Part shown: piece after piece, positions 35,176-43,897 of the stretch
Layout of the letters: each line of letters begins with the position of its first letter
How positions within the stretch are numbered: position 1 is the stretch's first letter
From: Candidatus Cryptobacteroides onthequi
Lineage (GTDB): Bacteria > Bacteroidota > Bacteroidia > Bacteroidales > UBA932
Assembly: GCA_018066125.1 (NCBI GenBank)
Contig: JAGHSA010000002.1
Span: 1 to 49,982, forward strand
DNA length: 49,982 nt
Reading direction: 5' to 3'
Position numbers and translations under genes: made by a program
Notes under the pieces: model-generated
Database searches by the model: none
What the model saw: the letters and a program-made list of their open reading frames with translations, nothing else
What the model was told of the DNA's origin: nothing

Positions 35176-36591
35176 TTATTTCACTTCAATGATTTCCGCA
35201 CCCTTCTCTATCTCGGTGCCGACAGGAACACCGGCATCCTGGAGGAAGATGTTGCCGCTGCAGACCGGCATCCATTCAGGCTTGCCGGCATGGACATCGA
35301 GAAGATGAGGGTTTCCGCGGTCGATGATGTTGTTCTCGATCCTGAAATTCTCAGTCGGATATTCATGTCCCTTCCATGCCTTGATGATGGCAGGGGTACC
35401 CTTGTCCGGGCGCTGGAATCCCCATCCGTAGTCACCGGCCCTGCGGAAGATATTGTCTTTGACAAGGACGTCCTTCATGAGACATGAGTCGCCCGGAGCA
35501 GTGAGGAAATACTCAAGGCAATAGACACAGTCCTGCACGAGATTGCGGGTGTAGGTGATATCTTTCTGGACCGGTCCCGGATTCGGGTCATGCCACTGAT
35601 GTGTAACGCCTGCATCATAGCACTGATATACATAGTTGTGGTCCACAAGGTAGTGGTCGCATGTACCCCAGAGCTCGATGCCGTTGCCATAGCGCGTAGG
35701 ATGCACTTTCTTGCCGGGCACGGTCGGCGCAGGGTTCTGATGCTGGATGGAACCTCCAATCCAGCCGAATTCGCAGTTGGTCACCTCCAGGCTTGTGACG
35801 CCGTCGCGGCCGGCCACGCCATGGGCACCTGTGTACTTGACACAGAAATTGTCGAGCTTGGCGCCTACCGACAGCACTGCGAAGGTATGGCCATGGGTAA
35901 GCATCTCTATCGAGCCGAATCTCGAACCTGGATTTCCTTCAAGCGAGCAGAGATAGACGACCCCCGTCTCCGGATCATGATAGAGATCAAGGTCACGGTG
36001 GAGGTCACGGTACGAATGGAATGGCTCCCCTGTCGCCAGATGGAAGGTATTGCCATCGCAGTCCACGTCTATCAGGACCTTATAGGCACAGCCCTTGTCA
36101 CCGTCATTGAAGACCAGGGTGCCGACATCATCAAGAAGCTGTGTGGTCAGAGCCCACACACCTTCTGCATCTGTCTCCGCCCAATGCTCAGGGCTTCCGC
36201 TGTTGAACGGCGAGCCGTAGAGGCGCGGTTTAGGACCCTTTCCGTATGCCGAATATGTGACTCCATCCTGTGCCACGATATGTCCGCGCCAGAGGTCGCC
36301 TCTTCTGAAGAGCACGACATCACCGGGCTTGAGAGGCATCTCATTCACTTTTTCGATGCTCCTGACCGGAGTCTTTTCAGAAAGACCGTCTGCCGCATCA
36401 TCTCCATCGCAGGACACATAGTACACATCGCCTGCCACGGTGTAGCGGGATTCCGAATTGAGGATTTCCGCCTTAAGAGCCTCTGCCAGCGAATCGACAT
36501 CGGCGACTGAGGTTATTGTCTTCTGCGGTTCGGGACCGCATGAACAGAGAACTGCGGCAAGCGCGAGCACGGGTATCAGATTCCTCATCAT
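35176..36591 (-). CDS. Right-handed beta-helix lipoprotein
   Basis: Predicted lipoprotein of 471 residues; the signal MMRNLIPVLALAAVLCSC ends in a lipobox-like LCSC. After a short linker the segment VYYVSCDGDDAADGLSEKTP and VRSIEKVNEMPLKPGDVVLF is the entry typical of secreted parallel beta-helix proteins. Repeating coils run to the C-terminus (VTSLEVTNCEFGWIGG, NGIELWGTCDHYLVDHNYVY, FRIENNIIDRGNP). Such proteins include polysaccharide lyases and glycan-binding or epimerase-like proteins; no catalytic set can be fixed here. It lies 5 bases after the GH28 stop and 14 bases before the DUF6067-type gene. ATG at 36591 or 36588 are both possible starts. Confidence 0.8.
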   Translation of the reverse strand: MMRNLIPVLALAAVLCSCGPEPQKTITSVADVDSLAEALKAEILNSESRYTVAGDVYYVSCDGDDAADGLSEKTPVRSIEKVNEMPLKPGDVVLFRRGDLWRGHIVAQDGVTYSAYGKGPKPRLYGSPFNSGSPEHWAETDAEGVWALTTQLLDDVGTLVFNDGDKGCAYKVLIDVDCDGNTFHLATGEPFHSYRDLHRDLDLYHDPETGVVYLCSLEGNPGSRFGSIEMLTHGHTFAVLSVGAKLDNFCVKYTGAHGVAGRDGVTSLEVTNCEFGWIGGSIQHQNPAPTVPGKKVHPTRYGNGIELWGTCDHYLVDHNYVYQCYDAGVTHQWHDPNPGPVQKDITYTRNLVQDCVYCLEYFLTAPGDSCLMKDVLVKDNIFRRAGDYGWGFQRPDKGTPAIIKAWKGHEYPTENFRIENNIIDRGNPHLLDVHAGKPEWMPVCSGNIFLQDAGVPVGTEIEKGAEIIEVK

Positions 36592-36596
36592 ACAGC

Positions 36597-38037
36597 TTAT
36601 CTTTTGAGTTTCATTTTAACAGGAACATGTTCATCGGTGATGTCACGCATCACCATGCCTTCCACATCATCCAAGACCATCAGAGGCCTGTCGTCTTTCT
36701 CCGCAAAGCTGAAATGGATGCCGTCAAGGGTGACATGGCGCGCATGGCGAACCATCATCCCTCTGGCCGGAATGATGCCGAAACGGTGGGAATCCGGATA
36801 CTCATCCACCTTCTCCGGAGGGAGCGCCCCCCTGGCGGTATCCGGGAAGCCTCCGAGGCTGTGGAGGTGAATATTGCGGAGAGTCACGTCCTCGATGCAG
36901 TGTCCAGGTATGCCGCTGATGATATTGGAGATCGGCACGCGCTCCATAGGAGTTGATATCGCTTATGAGCACCCTGCGGATATGGCCGACTTCGCGGCCT
37001 TCAGGGCTCCTCATTCTCGCACCGAGGCGAAGGAATATCGGCGTGTCCACACAGTCGCGGATGGTGATGTTGCTGATGACCACATCCTGAAGGTCGCCGC
37101 CATCCACAGACTCGAGCAGTATGCCGCCGCAATAGTCGAGGGTGCATCCTGTGACCGAGATGTTCTTGAAACCGGCGCTGCTTTCGGTGCCGAACTTGAT
37201 GCGGCCGCTGTGCTTGTGGTGTGACTCGCAGTCGTACTCCGCCACTTCGCCCCTGGTGCCGTCAAGCATGGTGCCCATGGCGTAGCCACTGACATTGCAG
37301 CCGGTGATGGACACATTTTCGGTATCGATATAGCGTCCGAGGGCATAGCTGGACTTTAGGCAGATGCCGTCGTCGTGGGCAGAATTGATCATGCATCCTG
37401 TGATGGTCACATTGAAGCAGCCGTCGATATCGAAACCGTCGTTGTCGGTATCTACCTTCACATTGGTGACGGCAAGATTGATGAGTCCCGTCGCCAGAAG
37501 GCCGAAGTGGCCGCAGCGGTAGAGCGTGACATCGCGGAGCACGACATTGCGGCACTCGCGCAATGCAATCAGCTTGTTGGCGCCTCCCGGATTCTCGCTG
37601 TACTCATGCACTCGCACAAGGCCCTCACCGTCTATCATGCCGAGGCCGGTGATCGAGAAATCCTCGATGCCGTCTCCCCAGATGAGAGAGTTGTGGAAGT
37701 GGCTGTGTCCGAAATCCTGATACTTGTCATAAGGATTGTCCTCAGGCACGTCATAAGAGCCCTTGCCCGGGGCCGCCGCCACGATGCAGGCTCCCTTTTC
37801 AAGATGGAGGTCCACATGGCTGGCCAGCCTGATACTGTAGCAGAGATATCTACCTGCAGGGACATAGACGGTTCCTCCGCCATCTGCTGCAGCAGCCTGT
37901 ATGGCCGCGTTTACGGCATCGGAAGAGATCGTCTTTCCGTCACCGACCGCGCCGAAGGCGGTAATGTCGTATGTCTTTGACTGGGCAGATACGGACAAGG
38001 CAAGTGCCGCCGTGAGCAGCATGAGAATCTTTTTCAT
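36597..38037 (-). pseudogene. GH28 polygalacturonase-like gene interrupted by a +1 frameshift
   Basis: The gene begins with signal peptide MKKILMLLTAALALSVSAQ and has clear GH28 motifs: DNDGFDIDGC (about 198-207), AHDDGICLKSS (Asp222, Asp223), and HSGRIKFGTE (Arg279, Lys281). The beta-helix continues until about 36948, where the frame breaks. Downstream homologous sequence resumes in another frame (VPISNIISGIPGHCIEDVTL) and runs to a stop at 36597. The total span of 1441 bases is 480 codons plus one, and removing one G of the GG at 36944-36945 restores SYERVPISN. This may be a real mutation or a base-calling error. As written, the product loses its last 116 residues for about 48 unrelated ones. 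The active-site motifs precede the break. Confidence 0.85.
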
Positions 38038-38074
38038 CGGTCAAACATTTTACAGAATGTAAATATACCGTTTT

Positions 38075-38106
38075 TTTGCCATTCGCTGAGAATTTGCCTA
38101 ATTTCG
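38075..38106 (+). promoter_or_regulatory. Promoter of the EamA transporter (TTTG-20-TAATTTCG)
   Basis: TTTG at 38075-38078 and TAATTTCG at 38099-38106 are 20 bases apart and match the Bacteroidetes promoter with one substitution. The ATG at 38146 follows a leader of about 33 bases. On the opposite strand, TATATTTA (38060-38067) is a weak candidate for the GH28 cluster. Confidence 0.55.
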
Positions 38107-38145
38107 GCCCCCAAAACTCCAGGACACCACAAAAATCAGCAAGCC

Positions 38146-39084
38146 ATGCCGTACACAGGTGAAATATTGTCTCTGATAGTCGCTGTCTCATGGACGGCGA
38201 CAGCGCTTTTCGCCGATGTGGCAAGCCACAGGATAGGAGCGCTCACCCTCAATCTGATCAGGATGCTGCTTTCACTTCTGATGCTGGCCGTCCTGCTGTG
38301 GATATGCACAGGCACACCATACCCTGCGTATGCAGATGGGAGGACATGGATGTGGCTGGCCCTGTCCGGATTTGTCGGATATGTCTTCGGAGATTTCTGC
38401 CTTTTCAACTCATATGTCATATTCGGCTCGAGATTCGGGCAGCTGTTCATGACTCTGGCACCGCCGATCGCGGGGATTGCCGGATGGCTGATGCTCGGAG
38501 AGAGTATGAGCTGGCATTCGTGGCTCGCCATGATGGTGACACTCGCCGGTATCGGCATATCCATCCTGGCTAAAGGGGACGGAGGGCACAGGCTTGAGCT
38601 GAAACTGCCTCTGAAGGGCATTCTCTACGGTATCGGCGCCGGCCTGGGACAGGGCGTGGGTCTGGTGCTCAGCAAGGTAGGCCTGGAACACTACTCACTG
38701 GCCATACCATCAGATGCCCCGTCCGCAATGGGTTTCATGATGCCGTTTGCGGGGACATTCATCAGAGCCGTTGCCGGACTTCTGGGATTTCTGGTGCTGT
38801 TCATGATGAAGAACTCATCCGACGACCTGCGCACAGCACTGAGCGACAGGAAAGCCATGACATTCGCGACACTCACCACCATCTTCGGGCCTTTCATCGG
38901 AGTATCCCTCTCTCTGATGGCTGTGCAGTACGCAAATGCAGGAATCGCATCCACCCTGATGGCGCTGACCCCTGTACTCATCATCATCCCGTACTCTCTG
39001 CTGTATCACCAGAAGATCAGCGCCAGAGAGCTCGTGGGCACATTCGTGACCGTGACCGGTGTCGCTCTGTTCTTCCTGCTCTGA
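38146..39084 (+). CDS. EamA/DMT-family membrane transporter
   Basis: Inner-membrane protein of 312 residues with about ten hydrophobic segments arranged as two EamA repeats (about 5-145 and 160-310). The first repeat includes SLIVAVSWTATALFADVASH and ends near LAGIGISILAKGD; the second has LSLMAVQYANAGIASTLMAL and ends in VTVTGVALFFLL. Members export small metabolites or amino acids, but the substrate cannot be told. It has its own promoter and stands alone between a carbohydrate cluster on the other strand and a convergent small gene. An N-terminal Met directly before YTGEILSLI fits the family. Confidence 0.88.
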   Translation: MPYTGEILSLIVAVSWTATALFADVASHRIGALTLNLIRMLLSLLMLAVLLWICTGTPYPAYADGRTWMWLALSGFVGYVFGDFCLFNSYVIFGSRFGQLFMTLAPPIAGIAGWLMLGESMSWHSWLAMMVTLAGIGISILAKGDGGHRLELKLPLKGILYGIGAGLGQGVGLVLSKVGLEHYSLAIPSDAPSAMGFMMPFAGTFIRAVAGLLGFLVLFMMKNSSDDLRTALSDRKAMTFATLTTIFGPFIGVSLSLMAVQYANAGIASTLMALTPVLIIIPYSLLYHQKISARELVGTFVTVTGVALFFLL

Positions 39085-39128
39085 CAGCGGTCCGGGATGC
39101 TGTGATTCTCCGATATGACGGATGGAAC

Positions 39129-39287
39129 CTATGAGATCTTCTCAAAAAGAGCCAGGGTGGTCTTTCCGTCCTTGCTGACGAAGAGAGTGTTGGAGTAGCT
39201 GTGCTTGTTTGCGGCGAAGACCACTTCATTGTCTCCATTGTTCCTGATTTCTTCTTCGAGTTTCTTGATGAGCTCTGATGTTTTCAT
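39129..39287 (-). CDS. Small conserved-looking protein, 52 residues
   Basis: A complete minus-strand frame from ATG (39285-39287) to TAG (39129-39131) encodes MKTSELIKKLEEEIRNNG followed by a short segment, VVFAANKHSYSNTLFVSKDG, and KTTLALFEKIS. The charged helix, beta-rich second half and codon use like the neighbours suggest a real protein. A good -7 element, TAGATTTG, lies 53 bases upstream on the same strand. It has no signal peptide or membrane segment, so it is probably cytoplasmic. I do not recognise the family. It is divergent from the PanE-like gene and convergent with the EamA gene. Confidence 0.65.
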   Translation of the reverse strand: MKTSELIKKLEEEIRNNGDNEVVFAANKHSYSNTLFVSKDGKTTLALFEKIS

Positions 39288-39340
39288 GTTATCGCGGTAT
39301 GATCGGTTATTGTTCTGTGTCGGCCTATATCGGCTCTCAA

Positions 39341-39348
39341 CAAATCTA
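39341..39348 (-). promoter_or_regulatory. -7 element (TAGATTTG) of the small 52-residue gene
   Basis: Read on the minus strand, 39341-39348 is TAGATTTG, an exact TAnnTTTG match. The region 19-20 bases further upstream is T-rich but not TTTG. The start of transcription would leave a leader of about 45 bases. Confidence 0.5.
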
Positions 39349-39428
39349 ACAATAAATCCCGACAGGAAAAACAGCGGAACACTGTTTATGATAAAAAAGC
39401 CGTACCTTTACGCAAACTGTTACGCAAT

Positions 39429-40439
39429 ATGAGATCAGCTATTTACGGCGCAGGTTCTCTCGGAACCATACTCGGCGCATTCATCACGAAGAACGGTGGT
39501 CAGATAGACCTCATCAACCACAACCGGGCCCATGTGGAGGCTCTCCGCACAAAGGGAGCGACCGTTACCGGCACGCTCGACTTCGTCCAGGCGGTCAATG
39601 CCTATACGGAAGAAGAAATGAGCGGCACCTACGACATCATATTCCTCATGACAAAGCAGCTGAACAACGAGGAAGTCGTCGGCATGCTCAAGAACTATCT
39701 GGCGGATGACGGCGTCATCGTGACTCTGCAGAACGGCATTCCCGAGCTCAGAATCGGCGAGATTGTCGGTGAAGACCGTGTCCTCGGCTGCACTGTGGCC
39801 TGGGGTGCGACCATGAAGGGACCGGGTGTCTGCGAGCTCACCAGCTCTCCGGACAGCCTGACCTTCTCACTCGGCTCCCTTTCCGGCAGGCCTAACCGCC
39901 ACATGTCTGAAGTCAAGGCTCTGCTCGAGCTCATGGGTCCTGTAGAGATCGACTCCAATTTCATAGGCACCAGATGGAGCAAGCTGCTGATCAACTCTGC
40001 ATTCTCAGGCATGAGCGCGGTATGCGGCTGCACATTCGGAGAAGCGGCTGCCGACAAGGGATCGAGAAAGATAGTACAGGCGCTCATAAAGGAGTGCATA
40101 GATATCTGCGCCAAGGGCGGTATCAGGATAGAACCTATTCAGGGCAAGGACGTGGTCAAGCTGCTGGACTACTCGAACCCTGTCAAGAAAGCCATTTCAT
40201 TTTTCATCATACCGATAGCCATCAAGAAGCACGCCCTTCTCAAGGCAAGCATGCTTCAGGACCTGGAGAAAGGCAAGAAGACCGAGGTCGATGCCATCAA
40301 CGGCGTCGTGTCCGCATACGGACGCAAGGTGGGATTCCCTACACCGATGAACGACAAGGTCGTGGAAATCATACACCGTATCGAGGCCGGAGAACTCAAG
40401 CCTTCATCTGACAACATCCGACTGTTCGCCGAAGCTTAG
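39429..40439 (+). CDS. Ketopantoate reductase family protein (PanE/ApbA-like)
   Basis: Cytoplasmic NADPH-dependent reductase family, 336 residues. The Rossmann motif GAGSLGTILGAFIT is at residues 7-20. Further family features are FLMTKQLNNEE, VTLQNGIPE, a catalytic Lys in TRWSKLLINSAFS, and the C-terminal helical domain with PTPMNDKVVEII. PanE makes pantoate from 2-dehydropantoate for coenzyme A synthesis, but many paralogues in this family act on other 2-keto acids, so the exact reaction is not fixed. It is followed after 2 bases by hrpB and is probably co-transcribed with it, although no functional link is evident. Confidence 0.85.
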   Translation: MRSAIYGAGSLGTILGAFITKNGGQIDLINHNRAHVEALRTKGATVTGTLDFVQAVNAYTEEEMSGTYDIIFLMTKQLNNEEVVGMLKNYLADDGVIVTLQNGIPELRIGEIVGEDRVLGCTVAWGATMKGPGVCELTSSPDSLTFSLGSLSGRPNRHMSEVKALLELMGPVEIDSNFIGTRWSKLLINSAFSGMSAVCGCTFGEAAADKGSRKIVQALIKECIDICAKGGIRIEPIQGKDVVKLLDYSNPVKKAISFFIIPIAIKKHALLKASMLQDLEKGKKTEVDAINGVVSAYGRKVGFPTPMNDKVVEIIHRIEAGELKPSSDNIRLFAEA

Positions 40440-40441
40440 GA

Positions 40442-42919
40442 ATGGACTGGGATCTGGTGGACATATCTGCCGGGACACTTCCCGCAGCCGGGATCGCAGC
40501 TGAAGTCGATGAAAGGCTGGCCCGGAGCTCATGTCTCGTCATCACAGCACCTCCAGGTGCCGGAAAATCCACTCTCCTCCCTCTCACCATACTGAGAGGA
40601 CTCGGAGGCAGCGGAAAAATACTCATGCTGGAGCCGAGGCGTCTTGCCGCAAGGCAGATTGCCGAGCGAATGTCAGCCATGATCGGAGAGCCTGTGGGCA
40701 GGACGGTGGGCTACCGCGTACGGTTCGAGACAAGGGTATCCAGCCAGACAAGGATAGAAGTCCTGACTGAAGGCATACTCACCCGGATGCTTATCGCAGA
40801 CCCTGCCCTGGAGGGTGTAGATGCCGTGGTTTTCGACGAATTCCATGAAAGAAGCCTGGCAAGCGACGAGGCTCTTGCGCTTACACGGCAGTGCCAGGCT
40901 CTGCTGAGGGACGACCTCAAGATAGTCGTGATGTCAGCCACGATAGATGCAGAAGCGGTCTGCAGCGCACTGGGCGCCGATCTGGTGACGTGCGAAGGCA
41001 GGATGTTCCCCGTAGAGGTCATACACAGCGGAAGCGATACTGACGCTCGTTCGTGCGCGGAAGACGTGGCACGCATGGCAGCTGTGGCGCACCGCGAACG
41101 GAAGGGCGACATACTTGCGTTTCTTCCCGGCGAAGGCGAGATACGGCGCTGCATGGAAATCATAGGAGACGCGCTCGGACAGACACGGGTACTGCCGCTC
41201 TATGGACAGCTGTCCGCAGAAGAGCAGAAGCTCGCGATCGCCCCCAGCCGTCCCGGCGAGAGAAAGGTAGTGCTCGCCACTCCGGTGGCAGAGACATCCA
41301 TCACCATCGAAGGGGTTGAGACTGTGATAGACTCAGGCCTGTGCCGCCGCAATGTCTTCGATGCCCGCAACGGTCTCAGCCGTCTGGAAACCGTGCGGAT
41401 CAGCATGGATATGGCCGACCAGAGATCGGGACGCGCCGGGCGTGTGGCTCCCGGAACATGCTACAGACTCTGGGGCAGAGGCACTGAAGCCCGGATGGCG
41501 GCATGCAGGACACCTGAGATAGCCGAGGCGGATCTGACGCCGCTGATGCTCGACATCGCGGCATGGGGCGAAAAGGATGTGGACTCTCTGCCATGGATCA
41601 CTCCCCCTCCTGCATTCAGGGTGTCGCAGGGACGCAGACTCCTTTTCCAGCTCGGAGCGACAGACGCACAGGGCAGCATCACCGGCACAGGAAGGAAGAT
41701 GGCGTCCATGCCTTGCCACCCGCGCATCTCGAGAATGCTGTGCACTGCGGAATCGGACTCCATGAAGGCGCTTGCCTGTGACATTGCGGCGCTGCTGGAA
41801 GAAAAAGATCCGATGCCGGACGGCGGTGCAGACATCAGGACCAGGATAGAGACACTCCGCTCGCATGGCGGCAGCCGCGGATGGTCGAGGATAGCAAAGA
41901 TAGCACGACAGTACCGGAGCATGCTGCATGTGTCAGAGGGCGCATCCGGAGAGGAGTCCCTTGCGGCGGGAACGCTGATTGCGGCGGCATATCCGGAGAG
42001 GATAGGCAAGTCTGTACGGGACGGAGAGTTCATGCTGGCGTCAGGCGATCTTGCCGAGGTGGAAAGGACTGACGAACTCGCAGGGCACGAATGGATAGCT
42101 GCGGCGAGCCTCAATGCCAGAGCCGGAGGAGTCGGGAAGATATTTCTCGGAGCGCCGGTGGACATCAGAGACCTCCAGCACATGGTCACGACCCGCGACA
42201 ACATCTCCTGGGATGCGCGCAAGGGCTGTGTCACCGCACAGCGTGAGTCGAGGATCGGCGGGCTGACGGTGAGTGCAAGCCCCATCCACTCGGAGGTACG
42301 CGGGCAGATGGTGGCGGCGATATGCGAAGCGGCCCGCAAGGACGGAACCGCCATGCTGGACTTCAGCGATGCCGTTCTGAATCTTCAGCGCAGGGTGGCG
42401 GCAGTGGCGTCATGGCATCCCGAACTCGAGCTTCCCGACCTGAGCACGGAGTCCGTGCTCTCATCAGCTCCGCAATGGCTACCCCTGTACGTCGGCAGGG
42501 CCACCACTGTCACCGAGCTGAAAAAAATCGATCTTGTCCAGGCGTTGTGGGGGCTGCTCAGCTACAGCCAGCAGATGGAAGTCGAGCGCCTTGCGCCGTC
42601 GCATATCGAGGTTCCGACCGGAAGCCGTATCAGGATAGAATACAGGATCGGAGCAGAGGCTCCCGTGCTCAGGGTACGCCTCCAGGAATGCTTCGGACTC
42701 CTGGACACACCGAAAGTCGACGGCGGCAAGAGACCGGTGCTCATGGAGCTTCTTTCCCCCGGCTTCAAGCCTGTCCAGCTCACAAGCGACCTGCGGAGTT
42801 TCTGGGAAGGGACTTACTTCGAAGTACGCAGGGAACTCAGGCGCAGATACCCGAAGCACTCATGGCCGGACAACCCTCTCGAGGCAGAAGCCGTGCGCGG
42901 TGTGAAGCGCAAGATATAG
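40442..42919 (+). CDS. hrpB: ATP-dependent helicase HrpB (DEAH-type)
   Basis: Cytoplasmic helicase of 825 residues, the usual HrpB length. Motifs: Walker A APPGAGKST (36-44), motif Ia MLEPRRLAARQIAERM, DEFH box (132-135; HrpB has DEFH in place of DEAH), SAT in VVMSATID, and motif VI QRSGRAGRVAPGTCYRLW. The HrpB C-terminal domain is seen from about 480 on, with IEVPTGSRIRIEY and the closing RYPKHSWPDNPLEA. The biological role of HrpB is poorly known; the related HrpA acts in mRNA processing and ribosome rescue. It begins 2 bases after the reductase stop. Confidence 0.94.
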   Translation: MDWDLVDISAGTLPAAGIAAEVDERLARSSCLVITAPPGAGKSTLLPLTILRGLGGSGKILMLEPRRLAARQIAERMSAMIGEPVGRTVGYRVRFETRVSSQTRIEVLTEGILTRMLIADPALEGVDAVVFDEFHERSLASDEALALTRQCQALLRDDLKIVVMSATIDAEAVCSALGADLVTCEGRMFPVEVIHSGSDTDARSCAEDVARMAAVAHRERKGDILAFLPGEGEIRRCMEIIGDALGQTRVLPLYGQLSAEEQKLAIAPSRPGERKVVLATPVAETSITIEGVETVIDSGLCRRNVFDARNGLSRLETVRISMDMADQRSGRAGRVAPGTCYRLWGRGTEARMAACRTPEIAEADLTPLMLDIAAWGEKDVDSLPWITPPPAFRVSQGRRLLFQLGATDAQGSITGTGRKMASMPCHPRISRMLCTAESDSMKALACDIAALLEEKDPMPDGGADIRTRIETLRSHGGSRGWSRIAKIARQYRSMLHVSEGASGEESLAAGTLIAAAYPERIGKSVRDGEFMLASGDLAEVERTDELAGHEWIAAASLNARAGGVGKIFLGAPVDIRDLQHMVTTRDNISWDARKGCVTAQRESRIGGLTVSASPIHSEVRGQMVAAICEAARKDGTAMLDFSDAVLNLQRRVAAVASWHPELELPDLSTESVLSSAPQWLPLYVGRATTVTELKKIDLVQALWGLLSYSQQMEVERLAPSHIEVPTGSRIRIEYRIGAEAPVLRVRLQECFGLLDTPKVDGGKRPVLMELLSPGFKPVQLTSDLRSFWEGTYFEVRRELRRRYPKHSWPDNPLEAEAVRGVKRKI

Positions 42920-42964
42920 CTCTCAGGGCAGCCAAATCCATGTCCATTCGCCACAGAATCGGAC

Positions 42965-42997
42965 ATTCCGCCACAAAACACCGCAATGTGGCGGAAT
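42965..42997. repeat. 11-bp perfect inverted repeat (ATTCCGCCACA / TGTGGCGGAAT) with an extra upstream half-copy
   Basis: ATTCCGCCACA at 42965-42975 and its exact reverse complement at 42987-42997 are separated by 11 bases. A third, near-identical half, ATTCGCCACA, lies at 42946-42955. The element is 45-107 bases downstream of hrpB and just upstream of the SDR promoter. It may end hrpB transcription, though the T-rich tract comes about 10 bases late, or serve as an operator. Confidence 0.5.
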
Positions 42998-43034
42998 CTG
43001 GGGTGAATTTTTCCTTTTAGTGAAGAGCCGATGT

Positions 43035-43042
43035 TACTTTTG
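43035..43042 (+). promoter_or_regulatory. -7 element (TACTTTTG) of the SDR-ALDH operon
   Basis: TACTTTTG matches TAnnTTTG exactly; upstream sequence is T-rich but has no clear TTTG at the usual distance. The leader would include a small perfect hairpin, TGCTGCT-GTA-AGCAGCA (43041-43057), near its 5' end, before the ATG at 43088. Confidence 0.5.
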
Positions 43043-43087
43043 CTGCTGTAAGCAGCATTTTACGTTTTTTCACTAAAACCATAAGCA

Positions 43088-43894
43088 ATGAATTTTTCAA
43101 ATCAGAAAGTCCTCATCACCGGAGGCGCATCCGGTATCGGACGGATTATGGGTGAGATGGCCCTCCGAAAAGGCGCTTCAGTACTCATCATCTGGGACAT
43201 CAACGAAGCCAACATCGACGACACCGTCAAGGCTCATTCGAACTACGGCAAAGTCAAGGGATATAAGGTCGATGTATCTGACAGCAGCTGTGTCTTCGAC
43301 ACATATGCAAAGATCAAGGAAGAGATCGGAGACGTGGACATCCTCATCCAGTGCGCAGGCATCGTGACAAGCAACAAGTCATTCGACAAGAATACCATCA
43401 GCGAGATGGACCGCACCATGAAGATCAACAGCATCGCTCCGATGTATGTGGCAAGCGCCATGCTCAGCGACATGATCGCACGCGACCACGGCCATATCTG
43501 CACCATTGCGTCTGCAGCCGGCACTCTCTCCGGACCTTACATGAGCATCTACACAGCCAGCAAATGGGCTGCAATCGGCTGGTCCGACTCTGTACGCATC
43601 GAGCTCTACAGGGCAAAGAGCAAAGTGCGTGTCACAACTGTGGCCCCATATTATATCAACACCGGCATGTTCGACGGAGTTTCATCCAAGATCTTCCCTA
43701 TCCTGGACCCTGTCAAGACATCCAAGAAGATCATCAGGGCGATAGAGAAGAATAAAGACTTTGCAGGCATCCCGTTCCCGTTCCACTTCATCCGCCTGTG
43801 CCAGGGACTTCTTCCTGTCAAGTTCTTCGACTGGTTCTTCGGTGATGTCTTTGGCATATATCATGCAATGGACCACTTCACCGGTAGAAAGTAA
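43088..43894 (+). CDS. Short-chain dehydrogenase/reductase
   Basis: Classical SDR of 268 residues, cytoplasmic or membrane-associated. The cofactor motif TGGASGIG is at residues 12-19, an Asp-containing second strand (IIWDIN) suggests NAD(H), CAGI replaces the NAG motif, and the catalytic Ser-Tyr-Lys set is present with Tyr155 and Lys159 in YTASKWA. The overall pattern, with an extended hydrophobic C-terminus (FHFIRLCQGLLPVKFFDWFF), resembles retinol/hydroxysteroid-type SDRs acting on lipophilic alcohols. It is followed after 3 bases by an aldehyde dehydrogenase, so the two may oxidise an alcohol to an acid in sequence. Substrate unknown. Confidence 0.9.
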   Translation: MNFSNQKVLITGGASGIGRIMGEMALRKGASVLIIWDINEANIDDTVKAHSNYGKVKGYKVDVSDSSCVFDTYAKIKEEIGDVDILIQCAGIVTSNKSFDKNTISEMDRTMKINSIAPMYVASAMLSDMIARDHGHICTIASAAGTLSGPYMSIYTASKWAAIGWSDSVRIELYRAKSKVRVTTVAPYYINTGMFDGVSSKIFPILDPVKTSKKIIRAIEKNKDFAGIPFPFHFIRLCQGLLPVKFFDWFFGDVFGIYHAMDHFTGRK

Positions 43895-43897
43895 GGT

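Noticed and set aside
35590..36510. 306-residue plus-strand reading frame opposite the beta-helix gene
   Set aside because: It is a complementary-strand shadow: the minus strand has a signal peptide, beta-helix pattern and operon context, while this frame has none.
39403..39410. TACCTTTA as promoter of the PanE-like gene
   Set aside because: It departs from TAnnTTTG at the last base and no TTTG lies at the right distance upstream.
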